From NCBI RefSeq assembly GCF_014851915.1, contig NZ_JACVAP010000001.1, positions 1,116,001 to 1,180,000 on the forward strand: 64,000 bases of DNA, given 5' to 3'. Origin of the DNA: Xanthomonas sp. XNM01 (GTDB lineage Bacteria > Pseudomonadota > Gammaproteobacteria > Xanthomonadales > Xanthomonadaceae). Made by a program: the position numbers and the translations under genes. This document shows positions 41,612 through 49,805 of this stretch, in pieces; the stretch's first letter is position 1; the number at the start of each line of letters is the position of its first letter. The notes beneath the pieces are model-generated. The model was not told the origin of the DNA and searched no databases. It saw only the letters and a list, made by a program, of their open reading frames with translations.

Positions 41612-43252
41612 TCAGAGTGCGGCCGCGCGGTCGCGCAGCGCATGGTTGAGGATGGCGACGTTCTGCGAGTAGTCGACCTGCAGGTCGATCAGGTCCACGC
41701 CCTCGCGCGCCAGGCAATCGGCCAGCAGCGGCGCGAACGCCCCGGCGCTGTCGGGACGATGGCCGCGCACGCCGTAGCTCTCGGCGTACCTGACGAAATC
41801 CGGGTTGCCCAGGGTCATCGCGTAGTCGGCGAAGCCCATGTCTTCCTGCTTCCAGCGGATCATGCCCAGCGCGTCGTCGCGCAGGATCAGTACGGTCAGG
41901 TTCAGGCCCAGGCGCACGCAGGTTTCCAGCTCCTGCGAATTCATCATGAAGCCGCCATCGCCGCAGACCGCCAGCACGCGCCGCTCCGGATGCAGCAGCG
42001 CCGCGGCCATCGCCGACGGCAGGCCGGCGCCCATCGTCGCCAGCGCGTTGTCCAGCAGCAGGGTATTGGGCCGGCTGGCGCGGTAGTTGCGGGCGAACCA
42101 CAGCTTGTAGATGCCGTTGTCCAGGCAGACGTGGTCGCAGGCCTCCATCGCGCCGCGCACGTCGGCGACCACGCGCTGCGGCAGCACCGGGAAGCGGTCG
42201 TCGTCGGCGCCCTCCAGCAGCTGCGCGTCGAGCGCCTGGCGGACCGTGTCGAAGAAGCCGAAGTCCCAGTGCGGCTGCGGGTCGAAGCCGTCCTGCAGGC
42301 GCCACAGCGAATTGGCGATGTCGCCGACCAGCTCAATCTGCGGGAAATAGACGCTGTCGACCTCGGCACCGACGTAGTTGACGTGGATGACGGTGCGGCG
42401 GCCCTCGCGCATGAAGAACGGCGGCTTCTCGACCACGTCGTGGCCGACCACCAGGATCAGGTCGGCCTCGGCGATCGCGCGGTGCACGAAGTCGCCGTCC
42501 GACAGCGCGGTACAGCCCAGCCACAGCCGGTGGTGCTCGTCGACCACGCCCTTGCCCATCTGGGTGGTGCAGAACGGCACGCCCAGCGTATCGACGAAGC
42601 GGGTCAGCATCTTCGACGCGCTCTTGCGGTTTGCCCCGGCGCCGATCACCAGCAGCGGCCGCTTCGCCTGTTCCAGCGCACGCCGCGCGGTGACCACGGC
42701 CTTCTGGTCGGCCACCGGCCGCCGCGACTGGCTGGGCGCGGGCAGGTGCGCGTCGCAGTCCTCGCGGGCGATGTCCTCGGGCAGCTCCAGGTGGGTCGCG
42801 CCCGGCCGTTCCTCGGCGGCGCGGCGGAACGCCTCGCGGACCTTGGCCGGAATCCCGGCCGCCGCCACGATCTGCCGGGTGTACTTGGTGATCGGTCGCA
42901 TCATGTCGACCACGTCGATGATCTGGAACGCGCCCTGCTTGCTGCTGCGGATCGGCTTCTGCCCGGTCAGCATCACCATCGGCATCGCGCCGAGCTGGGC
43001 ATAGGCCGCGGCGGTGACCAGGTTGGTCGCGCCCGGCCCCAGCGTGGACAGGCACACGCCCGGCTTGCCGGTCAGCCGGCCGACCGTGGCGGCCATGAAG
43101 CCGGAGGCCTGCTCGTGGCGGTTGACGACCATCCGGATCGGCGACGCGCGCAGCGATTCGAGCAGGTCGAGGTTTTCCTCGCCGGGGACGCCGAAGATGT
43201 ACTCGATGCCCTCGGCCTCGAGCGCGCGGACGAACAGGTCGGATGCTTTCAC
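41612..43252 (-). CDS. Acetolactate-synthase-like thiamine diphosphate enzyme
   Basis: The 546-residue protein starts at a GTG (43252) with GGAGA 6 bases upstream. Domain order is Pyr (1-170), central (185-320) and PP (360-520). The catalytic glutamate is Glu47 in NRHEQASGFM. The diphosphate motif starts GDGGFMMNS and ends LRDDALGM, so the metal-binding asparagine of most family members appears as aspartate. Sequence is closest in feel to catabolic acetolactate synthase (AlsS), but no alsD decarboxylase follows. Instead an aldehyde dehydrogenase gene is 16 bp downstream, which would suit a 2-oxoacid decarboxylase as well. The family is firm, the reaction open. Confidence 0.85.
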   Translation of the reverse strand: MKASDLFVRALEAEGIEYIFGVPGEENLDLLESLRASPIRMVVNRHEQASGFMAATVGRLTGKPGVCLSTLGPGATNLVTAAAYAQLGAMPMVMLTGQKPIRSSKQGAFQIIDVVDMMRPITKYTRQIVAAAGIPAKVREAFRRAAEERPGATHLELPEDIAREDCDAHLPAPSQSRRPVADQKAVVTARRALEQAKRPLLVIGAGANRKSASKMLTRFVDTLGVPFCTTQMGKGVVDEHHRLWLGCTALSDGDFVHRAIAEADLILVVGHDVVEKPPFFMREGRRTVIHVNYVGAEVDSVYFPQIELVGDIANSLWRLQDGFDPQPHWDFGFFDTVRQALDAQLLEGADDDRFPVLPQRVVADVRGAMEACDHVCLDNGIYKLWFARNYRASRPNTLLLDNALATMGAGLPSAMAAALLHPERRVLAVCGDGGFMMNSQELETCVRLGLNLTVLILRDDALGMIRWKQEDMGFADYAMTLGNPDFVRYAESYGVRGHRPDSAGAFAPLLADCLAREGVDLIDLQVDYSQNVAILNHALRDRAAAL

Positions 43253-43479
43253 GCCGGTCTCCGTTGGATCCTGCGCGGCAGTATGCCGGGCAGGGCGCGA
43301 AGCTTTCGTTGCCGGCCACCCGTGTGTCACGCCCGGTCCACGGGTGACCGCCCGGCACCGGGACGCCGCATTCCTTCACCCACCGCTCGCCGGGGCGCAG
43401 CTGAATCCACGGCGCATCCAGGCCCTGGCGCTGGCCGGCATCCACCCCGGACGACGGCCCAGGCACTACAATCCGCGCC

Positions 43480-44748
43480 ATGCAGCACGATGCCGTCACC
43501 CGCCCCACGCCTCCCGCCTCGGCCGCGCCGTGGGCGCGCCGTCCCACCCGCCAGGTCCTGATCGGAGGCATCGCCGTGGGCGGTGGCGCGCCGGTCGTGG
43601 TCCAGTCGATGACCAACACCGATACCGCCGACGTGGCGTCCTCGGTCAAGCAGGTCGCCGAGCTGTGGCGGGCCGGTTCGGAGATGGTGCGGCTGACGGT
43701 GAACACGGTCGAGGCCGCCGCTGCGATCCCCAGGATCCGCGACAAGCTGGCGATGATGGGCGTGGACGTGCCGCTGATCGGCGACTTCCACTACAACGGC
43801 CACCAGCTGCTCGCCGCCGAGCCGGCCTGCGCCGAGGCGCTGGCCAAGTACCGGATCAACCCGGGCAACGTCGGCTTCGGCAAGAAGAAGGACACCCAGT
43901 TCGCCTCGATCATCGAGAAGGCGATCGAGTACGGCAAACCGGTCCGGATCGGCGCCAACTGGGGCTCGCTGGACCAGACCCTGGCCGCGCGCCTGATGGA
44001 CGAGAACAGTGCCCGGGCCGAACCCTGGGATGCCGGCCGGGTGCTGCGCGAGGCGCTGATCCTGTCGGCGCTGGAGTCGGCCGACCGCGCGGTCGAACTG
44101 GGCCTGCCGGCCAACCGCATCGTGCTCAGCTGCAAGGTCAGCGGCGTGCAGGAGCTGATCGCGGTGTATCGCGACCTGGCGATGCGCAGCGACTACGCGC
44201 TGCACCTGGGCCTGACCGAGGCCGGGATCGGCAGCAAGGGCATCGTGGCGTCGGCCGCGGCGCTGTCGGTGCTGTTGCAGGAAGGCATCGGCGACACCAT
44301 CCGCATCTCGCTGACGCCCGAACCGGGCCAGTCGCGCACCGCCGAGGTGGTCGTCGCGCAGGAACTGCTGCAGACCACCGGCCAGCGCGCCTTCACCCCG
44401 ATGGTCACCGCCTGTCCGGGCTGCGGCCGCACCACCAGCACCTTCTTCCAGGAGCTGGCCAAGACCGTGCAGGAACACGTGCGCGCGAAGATGCCAGAGT
44501 GGCGCATCTCGCACCCGGGCGCGGAGAACCTGTCGCTGGCGGTGATGGGCTGCGTGGTCAACGGGCCGGGCGAATCGCGGCATGCCGACATCGGCATCTC
44601 GCTGCCGGGCATCGGCGAGGCGCCGTCGGCACCGGTGTTCGTCGATGGCGAGAAGAAGGTCACCCTGAAGGGCGAGAACATCGCCAGCGAGTTCGTCGCC
44701 CTCATCGACGACTACGTGCATACCCGCTATGCCCGCAAGGCCGGTTGA
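43480..44748 (+). CDS. ispG: 4-hydroxy-3-methylbut-2-enyl diphosphate synthase IspG
   Basis: The 422-residue protein carries out the next-to-last step of the MEP isoprenoid pathway. The 4Fe-4S ligands are Cys312 and Cys315 (CPGCGR) and Cys358 ([10 protein letters not shown]), with the usual glutamate soon after. The N-terminal TIM barrel has [28 protein letters not shown] and RINPGNVG. It also has the gammaproteobacterial insert around residues 170-190. The start ATG at 43480 gives a 25-residue leader before the conserved [17 protein letters not shown]2 gene overlaps its end by 20 bp. Confidence 0.96.
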   Translation: MQHDAVTRPTPPASAAPWARRPTRQVLIGGIAVGGGAPVVVQSMTNTDTADVASSVKQVAELWRAGSEMVRLTVNTVEAAAAIPRIRDKLAMMGVDVPLIGDFHYNGHQLLAAEPACAEALAKYRINPGNVGFGKKKDTQFASIIEKAIEYGKPVRIGANWGSLDQTLAARLMDENSARAEPWDAGRVLREALILSALESADRAVELGLPANRIVLSCKVSGVQELIAVYRDLAMRSDYALHLGLTEAGIGSKGIVASAAALSVLLQEGIGDTIRISLTPEPGQSRTAEVVVAQELLQTTGQRAFTPMVTACPGCGRTTSTFFQELAKTVQEHVRAKMPEWRISHPGAENLSLAVMGCVVNGPGESRHADIGISLPGIGEAPSAPVFVDGEKKVTLKGENIASEFVALIDDYVHTRYARKAG

Positions 44749-45439
44749 GGCCGGCGGCGGCCGGCTGGCCGCCATCGTATCGGTGCTGCGCGGCAGCTGG
44801 GGCCGCATCGCGCTGCTGTTCGTCGGCCTGGCGCTGCCGTTGTGGCTGTTCGCCGAACTGGCCGACGAAGTCCACGAGATGGAAGCGCTGGTCTTCGACG
44901 ACGCGCTGCTGCTGCGCCTCAATGCGATGGCCACGCCGGCGTGGGACGCGTTCTTCCTCGCCGTCACCCGGGTCGGCTACCAGTACGGCGTGATTCCCGG
45001 CGACATCATCGTCGCGCTGGCGCTGTTCGCATTGCGCCGCTGGCGCGAGGCGGTGTTCGCCTCGCTGTCCTTCGCCGGTTCGGCGCTGCTGAACATGGCG
45101 ACCAAGCAGGTGTTCCAGCGCGAGCGGCCGTCGCTGTGGGAGTCGATCGCGCCCGAATCGACCTTCAGTTTCCCCAGCGGCCACGCGATGGGCTCGATCA
45201 CCCTGGCCGCGGTGCTGGTCCTGCTGGCCTGGCCGACCCGCTGGCGCTGGCCGGTGCTGGTCGCGGCGACGGTGTTCACCGTGCTGGTCGGCGTGTCGCG
45301 GATCTACCTGGGCGTGCATTACCCGTCCGACATCCTCGGCGGCTGGGCCGCCGGCCTGGCCTGGGTGGTCGGCCTGTACCTGGTGCTGTTCCGGCAGCGG
45401 CTGCCGTGGCAGCGGCATCGTGGAAACGCGACGGCGTAG
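44729..45439 (+). CDS. PAP2-family membrane phosphatase
   Basis: The 236-residue protein has about six membrane helices. The three phosphatase motifs are KQVFQRERP near 132, PSGHAMG near 157 and [12 protein letters not shown] near 202, with the histidines of the second and third motifs in place. Such enzymes remove phosphate from lipid phosphates, for example undecaprenyl diphosphate or phosphatidylglycerol phosphate. The start overlaps ispG by 20 bp, so it is co-expressed with isoprenoid synthesis, which supports undecaprenyl diphosphate recycling. That is an inference from context. Confidence 0.9.
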   Translation: MPARPVEAGGGRLAAIVSVLRGSWGRIALLFVGLALPLWLFAELADEVHEMEALVFDDALLLRLNAMATPAWDAFFLAVTRVGYQYGVIPGDIIVALALFALRRWREAVFASLSFAGSALLNMATKQVFQRERPSLWESIAPESTFSFPSGHAMGSITLAAVLVLLAWPTRWRWPVLVAATVFTVLVGVSRIYLGVHYPSDILGGWAAGLAWVVGLYLVLFRQRLPWQRHRGNATA

Positions 45440-45894
45440 CAGGCGTTGCCCGCACACGTTCCGCGCGGTGGTGCGCGGGGGCTGCGGTGAACAGGCAGGT
45501 TGGCCGTAACGGACGCGATGGTGGTCGCGGCCAAGGCCCCTCCTGCACGAGCAGGACGTCGCACCTGCAGCGGCGGACGCGCCCGCGACCACTCCGTGTT
45601 CGAGCAGGCTCCGCTCGCCTTTGCAGCAGTCGCCTTGGCTGACACCGCCATGCCCTGTCCGCGCAGTCGTGCGGCGGTGGTGCGATGGCGGCCGCGCGCA
45701 GGTGCACGCCTGCAACGGAGATCAAGCTCACCTGTCGGCATGGTGCTGGTCACGATCGCGTTTCGCGACCGGCAGGCGGTGAGCCTTGGCCGCGATCGCG
45801 ATGCAGGTTGATGCGCACGCTCGGGACCGGCCTGCGCGATGACGCATGCGCCGCGGACGGAATGATGCTGGTCGCGCGTGCGGACCGCGTCGCT
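45440..45894. other. 455-bp convergent region with a degenerate palindromic repeat
   Basis: No gene is supported. Positions 45524-45548 (GTCGCGGCCAAGGCCCCTCC and on) resemble a degenerate form of the short GTCGCGGC...GCCGC palindromes common between Xanthomonadaceae genes. Related GTCGCG-rich pieces occur near 45583 and 45870. No T-run terminator is visible. Confidence 0.4.
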
Positions 45895-47976
45895 TCAGTC
45901 CGGCGCCATCTCCGGCGTGGACCGGCTGTCGGCCTGCCGCGGTACCGGTGCGGCGCTGCGCTCATCGAGGTCCTGGTGCAGGATGCGGCGGATCTCCAGG
46001 ATCGCCGGCGCGGTTTCCTGCACGCTGTGGCCGGACACGATCACCTTCTCCGAGAGGGCGTCGGCCAGGTGCGCGCTGCGGTAGGGCACCAGGCCGTCGT
46101 CGGTCTGCTCGAGCGGGCCCTCGGCGGAAAGCCGGGCGATGATCGAGTGGTAGCGCACCTGCGGCGAGATCGGCAGGTCGGCAGCCGCGCGCACGAACGG
46201 ATCCTTCTCGCTGAGGTTGTCGATGCTGTTGGGCAGGCGCGCCGGCGTGCCGTCCGGTTGCCCCGGCTCGCTGCCGACCAGCGCCTGCAGGACCTCGCCG
46301 AAGTTCTCCAGGATGGTCAGCGGCAGCCGCACCAGTTTCGCGATCCAGCGCCCGACGCGGTGGTCGGCCACCGCGGTGCCGCGGTGCGGGGCGGCGATGA
46401 AGATCGCGCGGTCGACCTGCGGCAGCGGCTCGAAGGTCAGCATCGATTCCAGCCGCGGACGCACCCGCGCGGGGATCTCGCGTTCGCTGGCGAAGCTGTC
46501 CCACAGCTGGCGTCCGGACGAGGACACCAGCAGCCGCGAGATCACTCCGCCCATGCTGTGCCCGACCAGCACGATGTCCTGCGAGGCGCGGGCCCGTCCC
46601 TGCGGATCGAAGTGCTGCAGCGTCTCACCGACCAGGCGCCGGATCTGCGCCTGGTTGAGCGCGATCGGCATGTTGGTCGGGTAGTAGACCTGCCAGACCT
46701 GGAAGTTGCGGCGCAGCGCCTCGTCGCCCTGGACCTCGTTGGCGACGTTGACCCAGGCTTCGGGACTGGACGCCAGGCCGTGCAGCATCAGGATGATCCG
46801 ACGGTCCGGGTCGTAGGGCTGCATCATGTACAGGTGCGGGCGGTCGATGCCGTTGGCGCGGCCGAACAGGGTGCGCAGCGACTGCCGGTTGAAGCCCGAA
46901 CGTGCCAGCCACAGCCCGTAGCCGGCGGTGAAGTTGGCCGCCAGCGGCACGCGCTGGCCGTGCAGGACCACGTCGGTGTCGACGTACGGGTCGTGCACCT
47001 CCATCACCACTTCGCGGCTGGCCAGGACCTGCTCCAGGTCGCTGCCGGCGAAGCGGAACAGCACGGTCAGGCTGGGCGAGGGCATTTCGCTCCAGGCCGG
47101 TGCATGGCGCTGGCGCCGGGCGATCCCCTCGGTACCGGCCTGCGCGTCCGCAGCGGGTGCGAGCACGGTGACCGGGTCGTCCTCCATCACCGCCACCAGC
47201 TCGGCGCCGAAGCCGTCGCGGCGGTAGGTGCTGCGCAGGCCCTGGAACGACAGCGAGGACGCCGGCAGCAGTTCCCTGGGCAGGGCGACGCCTTCGGGGA
47301 AACGGACGTTGCGCATGTCCACGTGCAGCGTCCATTCGCCGAGCCGCAGGGTGTCCTCGATGCCGGCTTCCGGCGCCGTCGCGTCCGCCGCGTTGGCGGC
47401 CGGGGTGTCGGATGCCTCGCCCACGCGCTGCAGGAACAGGCGCGTGGTGGCCTGCTGCACCGCGTAGTTGTACCAGTCGCGTGCCTGGGTCTGGCGGTCC
47501 TCGAAGGCGCGCTCGCCTGGCGTGCGCGGGCTGAAGAACAGGTAGGCGTACGCGTGCCGCGCCGCTTCCAGCCAGGCCTCCAGCGCGGGATCCGCAGGCA
47601 CCGCATCCCCGGCCACCGTCCCGGCCGGCCCGGCGGGGACGGCCAGCGCATGCTGCAGCCACAGCTCGGACAGCGCCGAGAGCCGGCGCTCGCGGTTCAG
47701 GCCGGAGCTGTCGGCGAGCGCCTGGATGCAGCCCGTGGCCGGCCGCGCGCAGGCACCCGAATCCAGTCCGGCCACACGCAGGGTCTGCTCGGTCGCGGCA
47801 CTGAGCCGGCCCGAGGTGAGGATGTCGCCACGCTGCAGCGCGATGTACTCGCCCGGCGTCATCGGCTTGACCGCCACCGCAGGCCGGAACTCCTGCAGGA
47901 TCGAACAGCCGGCGAGCGCGCCCAGCAGGATGGTGGTCAACGCCAGGCGCGGCAGCGGATGGGACGTGGAGGTCAT
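45895..47976 (-). CDS. Lipoprotein alpha/beta-hydrolase (esterase/lipase)
   Basis: The 693-residue protein has a lipoprotein signal ending LLGALAGCS (lipid cysteine 24). Residues 30-390 are a region of unknown fold, partly helical. Residues 395-640 form an alpha/beta hydrolase with IILMLHGLASSPEAWVNV as oxyanion region, nucleophile Ser474 in VGHSMGG, FIAAPHRGTAVADH, and a late SGHSVQE that may carry the catalytic histidine. It should be anchored in the periplasm or outer membrane. The start overlaps the stop of the DUF4105 gene (ATGA), so both are made together. Substrate unknown; a lipid or acylated product is likely. Confidence 0.85.
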   Translation of the reverse strand: MTSTSHPLPRLALTTILLGALAGCSILQEFRPAVAVKPMTPGEYIALQRGDILTSGRLSAATEQTLRVAGLDSGACARPATGCIQALADSSGLNRERRLSALSELWLQHALAVPAGPAGTVAGDAVPADPALEAWLEAARHAYAYLFFSPRTPGERAFEDRQTQARDWYNYAVQQATTRLFLQRVGEASDTPAANAADATAPEAGIEDTLRLGEWTLHVDMRNVRFPEGVALPRELLPASSLSFQGLRSTYRRDGFGAELVAVMEDDPVTVLAPAADAQAGTEGIARRQRHAPAWSEMPSPSLTVLFRFAGSDLEQVLASREVVMEVHDPYVDTDVVLHGQRVPLAANFTAGYGLWLARSGFNRQSLRTLFGRANGIDRPHLYMMQPYDPDRRIILMLHGLASSPEAWVNVANEVQGDEALRRNFQVWQVYYPTNMPIALNQAQIRRLVGETLQHFDPQGRARASQDIVLVGHSMGGVISRLLVSSSGRQLWDSFASEREIPARVRPRLESMLTFEPLPQVDRAIFIAAPHRGTAVADHRVGRWIAKLVRLPLTILENFGEVLQALVGSEPGQPDGTPARLPNSIDNLSEKDPFVRAAADLPISPQVRYHSIIARLSAEGPLEQTDDGLVPYRSAHLADALSEKVIVSGHSVQETAPAILEIRRILHQDLDERSAAPVPRQADSRSTPEMAPD

Positions 47977-49010
47977 GGCGCGTCGTTGGCGGGAATGCCG
48001 GGGACATCCCGGCGGATCGCGGCGGGAAAGCCGGCGGCGGGCCCCTCGTAGGCGCGTGCACGTTCGCTGATCCGGCCGCGCGCCTGCAGGGTCGGGTAAT
48101 CGTAGCCGGCGACCAGGCCATCGTGGTCGAACGCGTATTCGGCGAACCAGCCCGACAGCAGCAGGCGATGGTCCAGTGGCAGGCCAGGATCGAGGCTGCG
48201 TGCCAGTTCGAACACGATCGTGGTGCAGTTGCTGGTCAGGGTGTTGTAGAAGCGTGGTTGCCGCCGGATCCGCTCGGCCCGCTGCAGATAGCCCAGGAAG
48301 GCCTGACGCAGCTGCGCCTGGTCCAGATCCAGGCGGTAGAGGTAGACGTCTTCGCCACGCGCATTGGTGCGGGTGCGCAGGATGTCGTACTCGTCGGCCG
48401 CGACGATGACGGTCTCGTACTCCTTGAAGAAGCCGGCGATCGAGGAGAACGCCTCGCCGCGTTCCTTGCGGATCTCCAGCGAAAACACCAGCTGGCGCCC
48501 GTCGGCGAAGCCGAACGACACCAGCGTGTGCGCGATCGCCGGGCCCATCCAGTAGGACAGCACCAGGTCGGCGGAGACCAGCTGGTCCAGGTCGTAGGTG
48601 CGCGTCTCCCAGCGCACGTCGTAGTCCTGCTCGCTGCGCCAGTGGAAATCGCGCACGTTGTGCAGCACCACGCGGTCGCCGTCGATCTCCGCGGTCAGCA
48701 GCCGCGCGACGTCGTCTGACCAGTCGCGGTCATGCGACGGGGTCAGGCTGTGCCACCAGGCCAGCATCGCCAGGACCGCGACGACGGCCGGCCATCGGCT
48801 CCAGCGCGGGGCGCGGGTGGACAGCGGTGCGAGGCAGGCGGCGGACCAGGCCAGGACCAGCACGCCGCGCACCACAACGGGTTCCGGCCCCCGGTACACC
48901 AGGGCGAGCACGCCCCACGCCGCGAGCAGGGGCAGGGCAACGCGCAGGCCGATGCGCAGCAGGGTGGCCGGCCAGCGTCGGGCCGGCGGGGCGTGGGAAG
49001 TCAGGACCAT
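47973..49010 (-). CDS. DUF4105 (Lnb N-terminal domain-like) membrane protein
   Basis: The 345-residue protein has three predicted membrane helices at about 15-40, 45-65 and 70-88. A periplasmic DUF4105 domain follows: VVLHNVRDFHWRSEQDYDVRW, AHTLVSFGF, FYNTLTSNCTT with Cys262. Lnb of Gram-positive bacteria contains this domain and moves an acyl chain within lipoproteins, using a cysteine and histidine. The conserved His in HTLVSF and Cys262 may be the matching pair here. The gene overlaps a lipoprotein esterase gene. The activity of Gram-negative members is not established to my knowledge. Confidence 0.85.
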   Translation of the reverse strand: MVLTSHAPPARRWPATLLRIGLRVALPLLAAWGVLALVYRGPEPVVVRGVLVLAWSAACLAPLSTRAPRWSRWPAVVAVLAMLAWWHSLTPSHDRDWSDDVARLLTAEIDGDRVVLHNVRDFHWRSEQDYDVRWETRTYDLDQLVSADLVLSYWMGPAIAHTLVSFGFADGRQLVFSLEIRKERGEAFSSIAGFFKEYETVIVAADEYDILRTRTNARGEDVYLYRLDLDQAQLRQAFLGYLQRAERIRRQPRFYNTLTSNCTTIVFELARSLDPGLPLDHRLLLSGWFAEYAFDHDGLVAGYDYPTLQARGRISERARAYEGPAAGFPAAIRRDVPGIPANDAP

Positions 49011-49199
49011 CGGAACGTCCGCTGCGGAATGGCCATGATGCCGGCGAGCAGGCGGGGCGGCATCATCGGGGCGTCCAAGCCAGCGCCCGTCGTCGATGCG
49101 ATGGCGAGTGCCCGAGCGGACCGCCGCGGCCGGGTCGACGATGGGGAAGTCGCGACATCACCCTCGTCGGGCTCGCACGGCACCGACGCCGGGAACGGC

Positions 49200-49667
49200 T
49201 CAGACCGCTTCGGCGCGCGCGCTGTCCCGGGCGACATCGACCAGCTCGAAGAACTGGTTGAGCCGGAACGGCTTCTGCAGGAAATGCGCACCTGCCGGCA
49301 GCGGCGGCAGTTTGAACGGCGGATGGCCCGACGCCAGGATCACCCGTGCGGCGGGCAGGGTGCGTGCCACGTGCTCGCCCAGCTGCGCACCGCTGATCTC
49401 GCCCGGCATGTGCACGTCGCTGAAGAGCACGTCGCAGGCATACCCGGCATCGAGCAGCTCCATTGCCGCATGCGCGTTGCCGACGGTGCGCACCTCCATG
49501 CCGCGGTCCTGCATCACGTCGGCCAGCAGGTCGCGCAGGTCCGCCTGGTCCTCGACCAGCAGCACCCGCAGCGCCGGCGGTACGGCGGCCGCGGCATCCG
49601 TGATGGTCTCCGGAGCGATGCCCGCATCGAGGTCGTGACGTCGCGTGCTGTCCGCGTCGCTGCTCAT
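49200..49667 (-). CDS. Single-domain response regulator
   Basis: The 155-residue protein starts at the ATG at 49667; a longer frame to 49733 lacks a ribosome site. After a 33-residue leader the receiver has VLLVEDQADL, phosphoacceptor Asp84 in LFSDVHMPG, ILASGHPPF and the lysine in FLQKPFRL. No output domain. It diverges from the large hybrid kinase gene and is a good candidate partner for that signalling cassette. The sequence type is that of receivers found with hybrid kinases. Confidence 0.88.
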   Translation of the reverse strand: MSSDADSTRRHDLDAGIAPETITDAAAAVPPALRVLLVEDQADLRDLLADVMQDRGMEVRTVGNAHAAMELLDAGYACDVLFSDVHMPGEISGAQLGEHVARTLPAARVILASGHPPFKLPPLPAGAHFLQKPFRLNQFFELVDVARDSARAEAV

Positions 49668-49805
49668 GATCCTGCCCCCTGATTGATGACAACCGGAGAC
49701 GGTAACGGAAGCGCGCGTGAAGGTCGTGTGCACGCAAAAAGGCCGGAAAAAGCCGCTGTCGCTCGGTTACCATCCCGCGTCTTGATGCGTCGACAGGGGG
49801 CGGGA

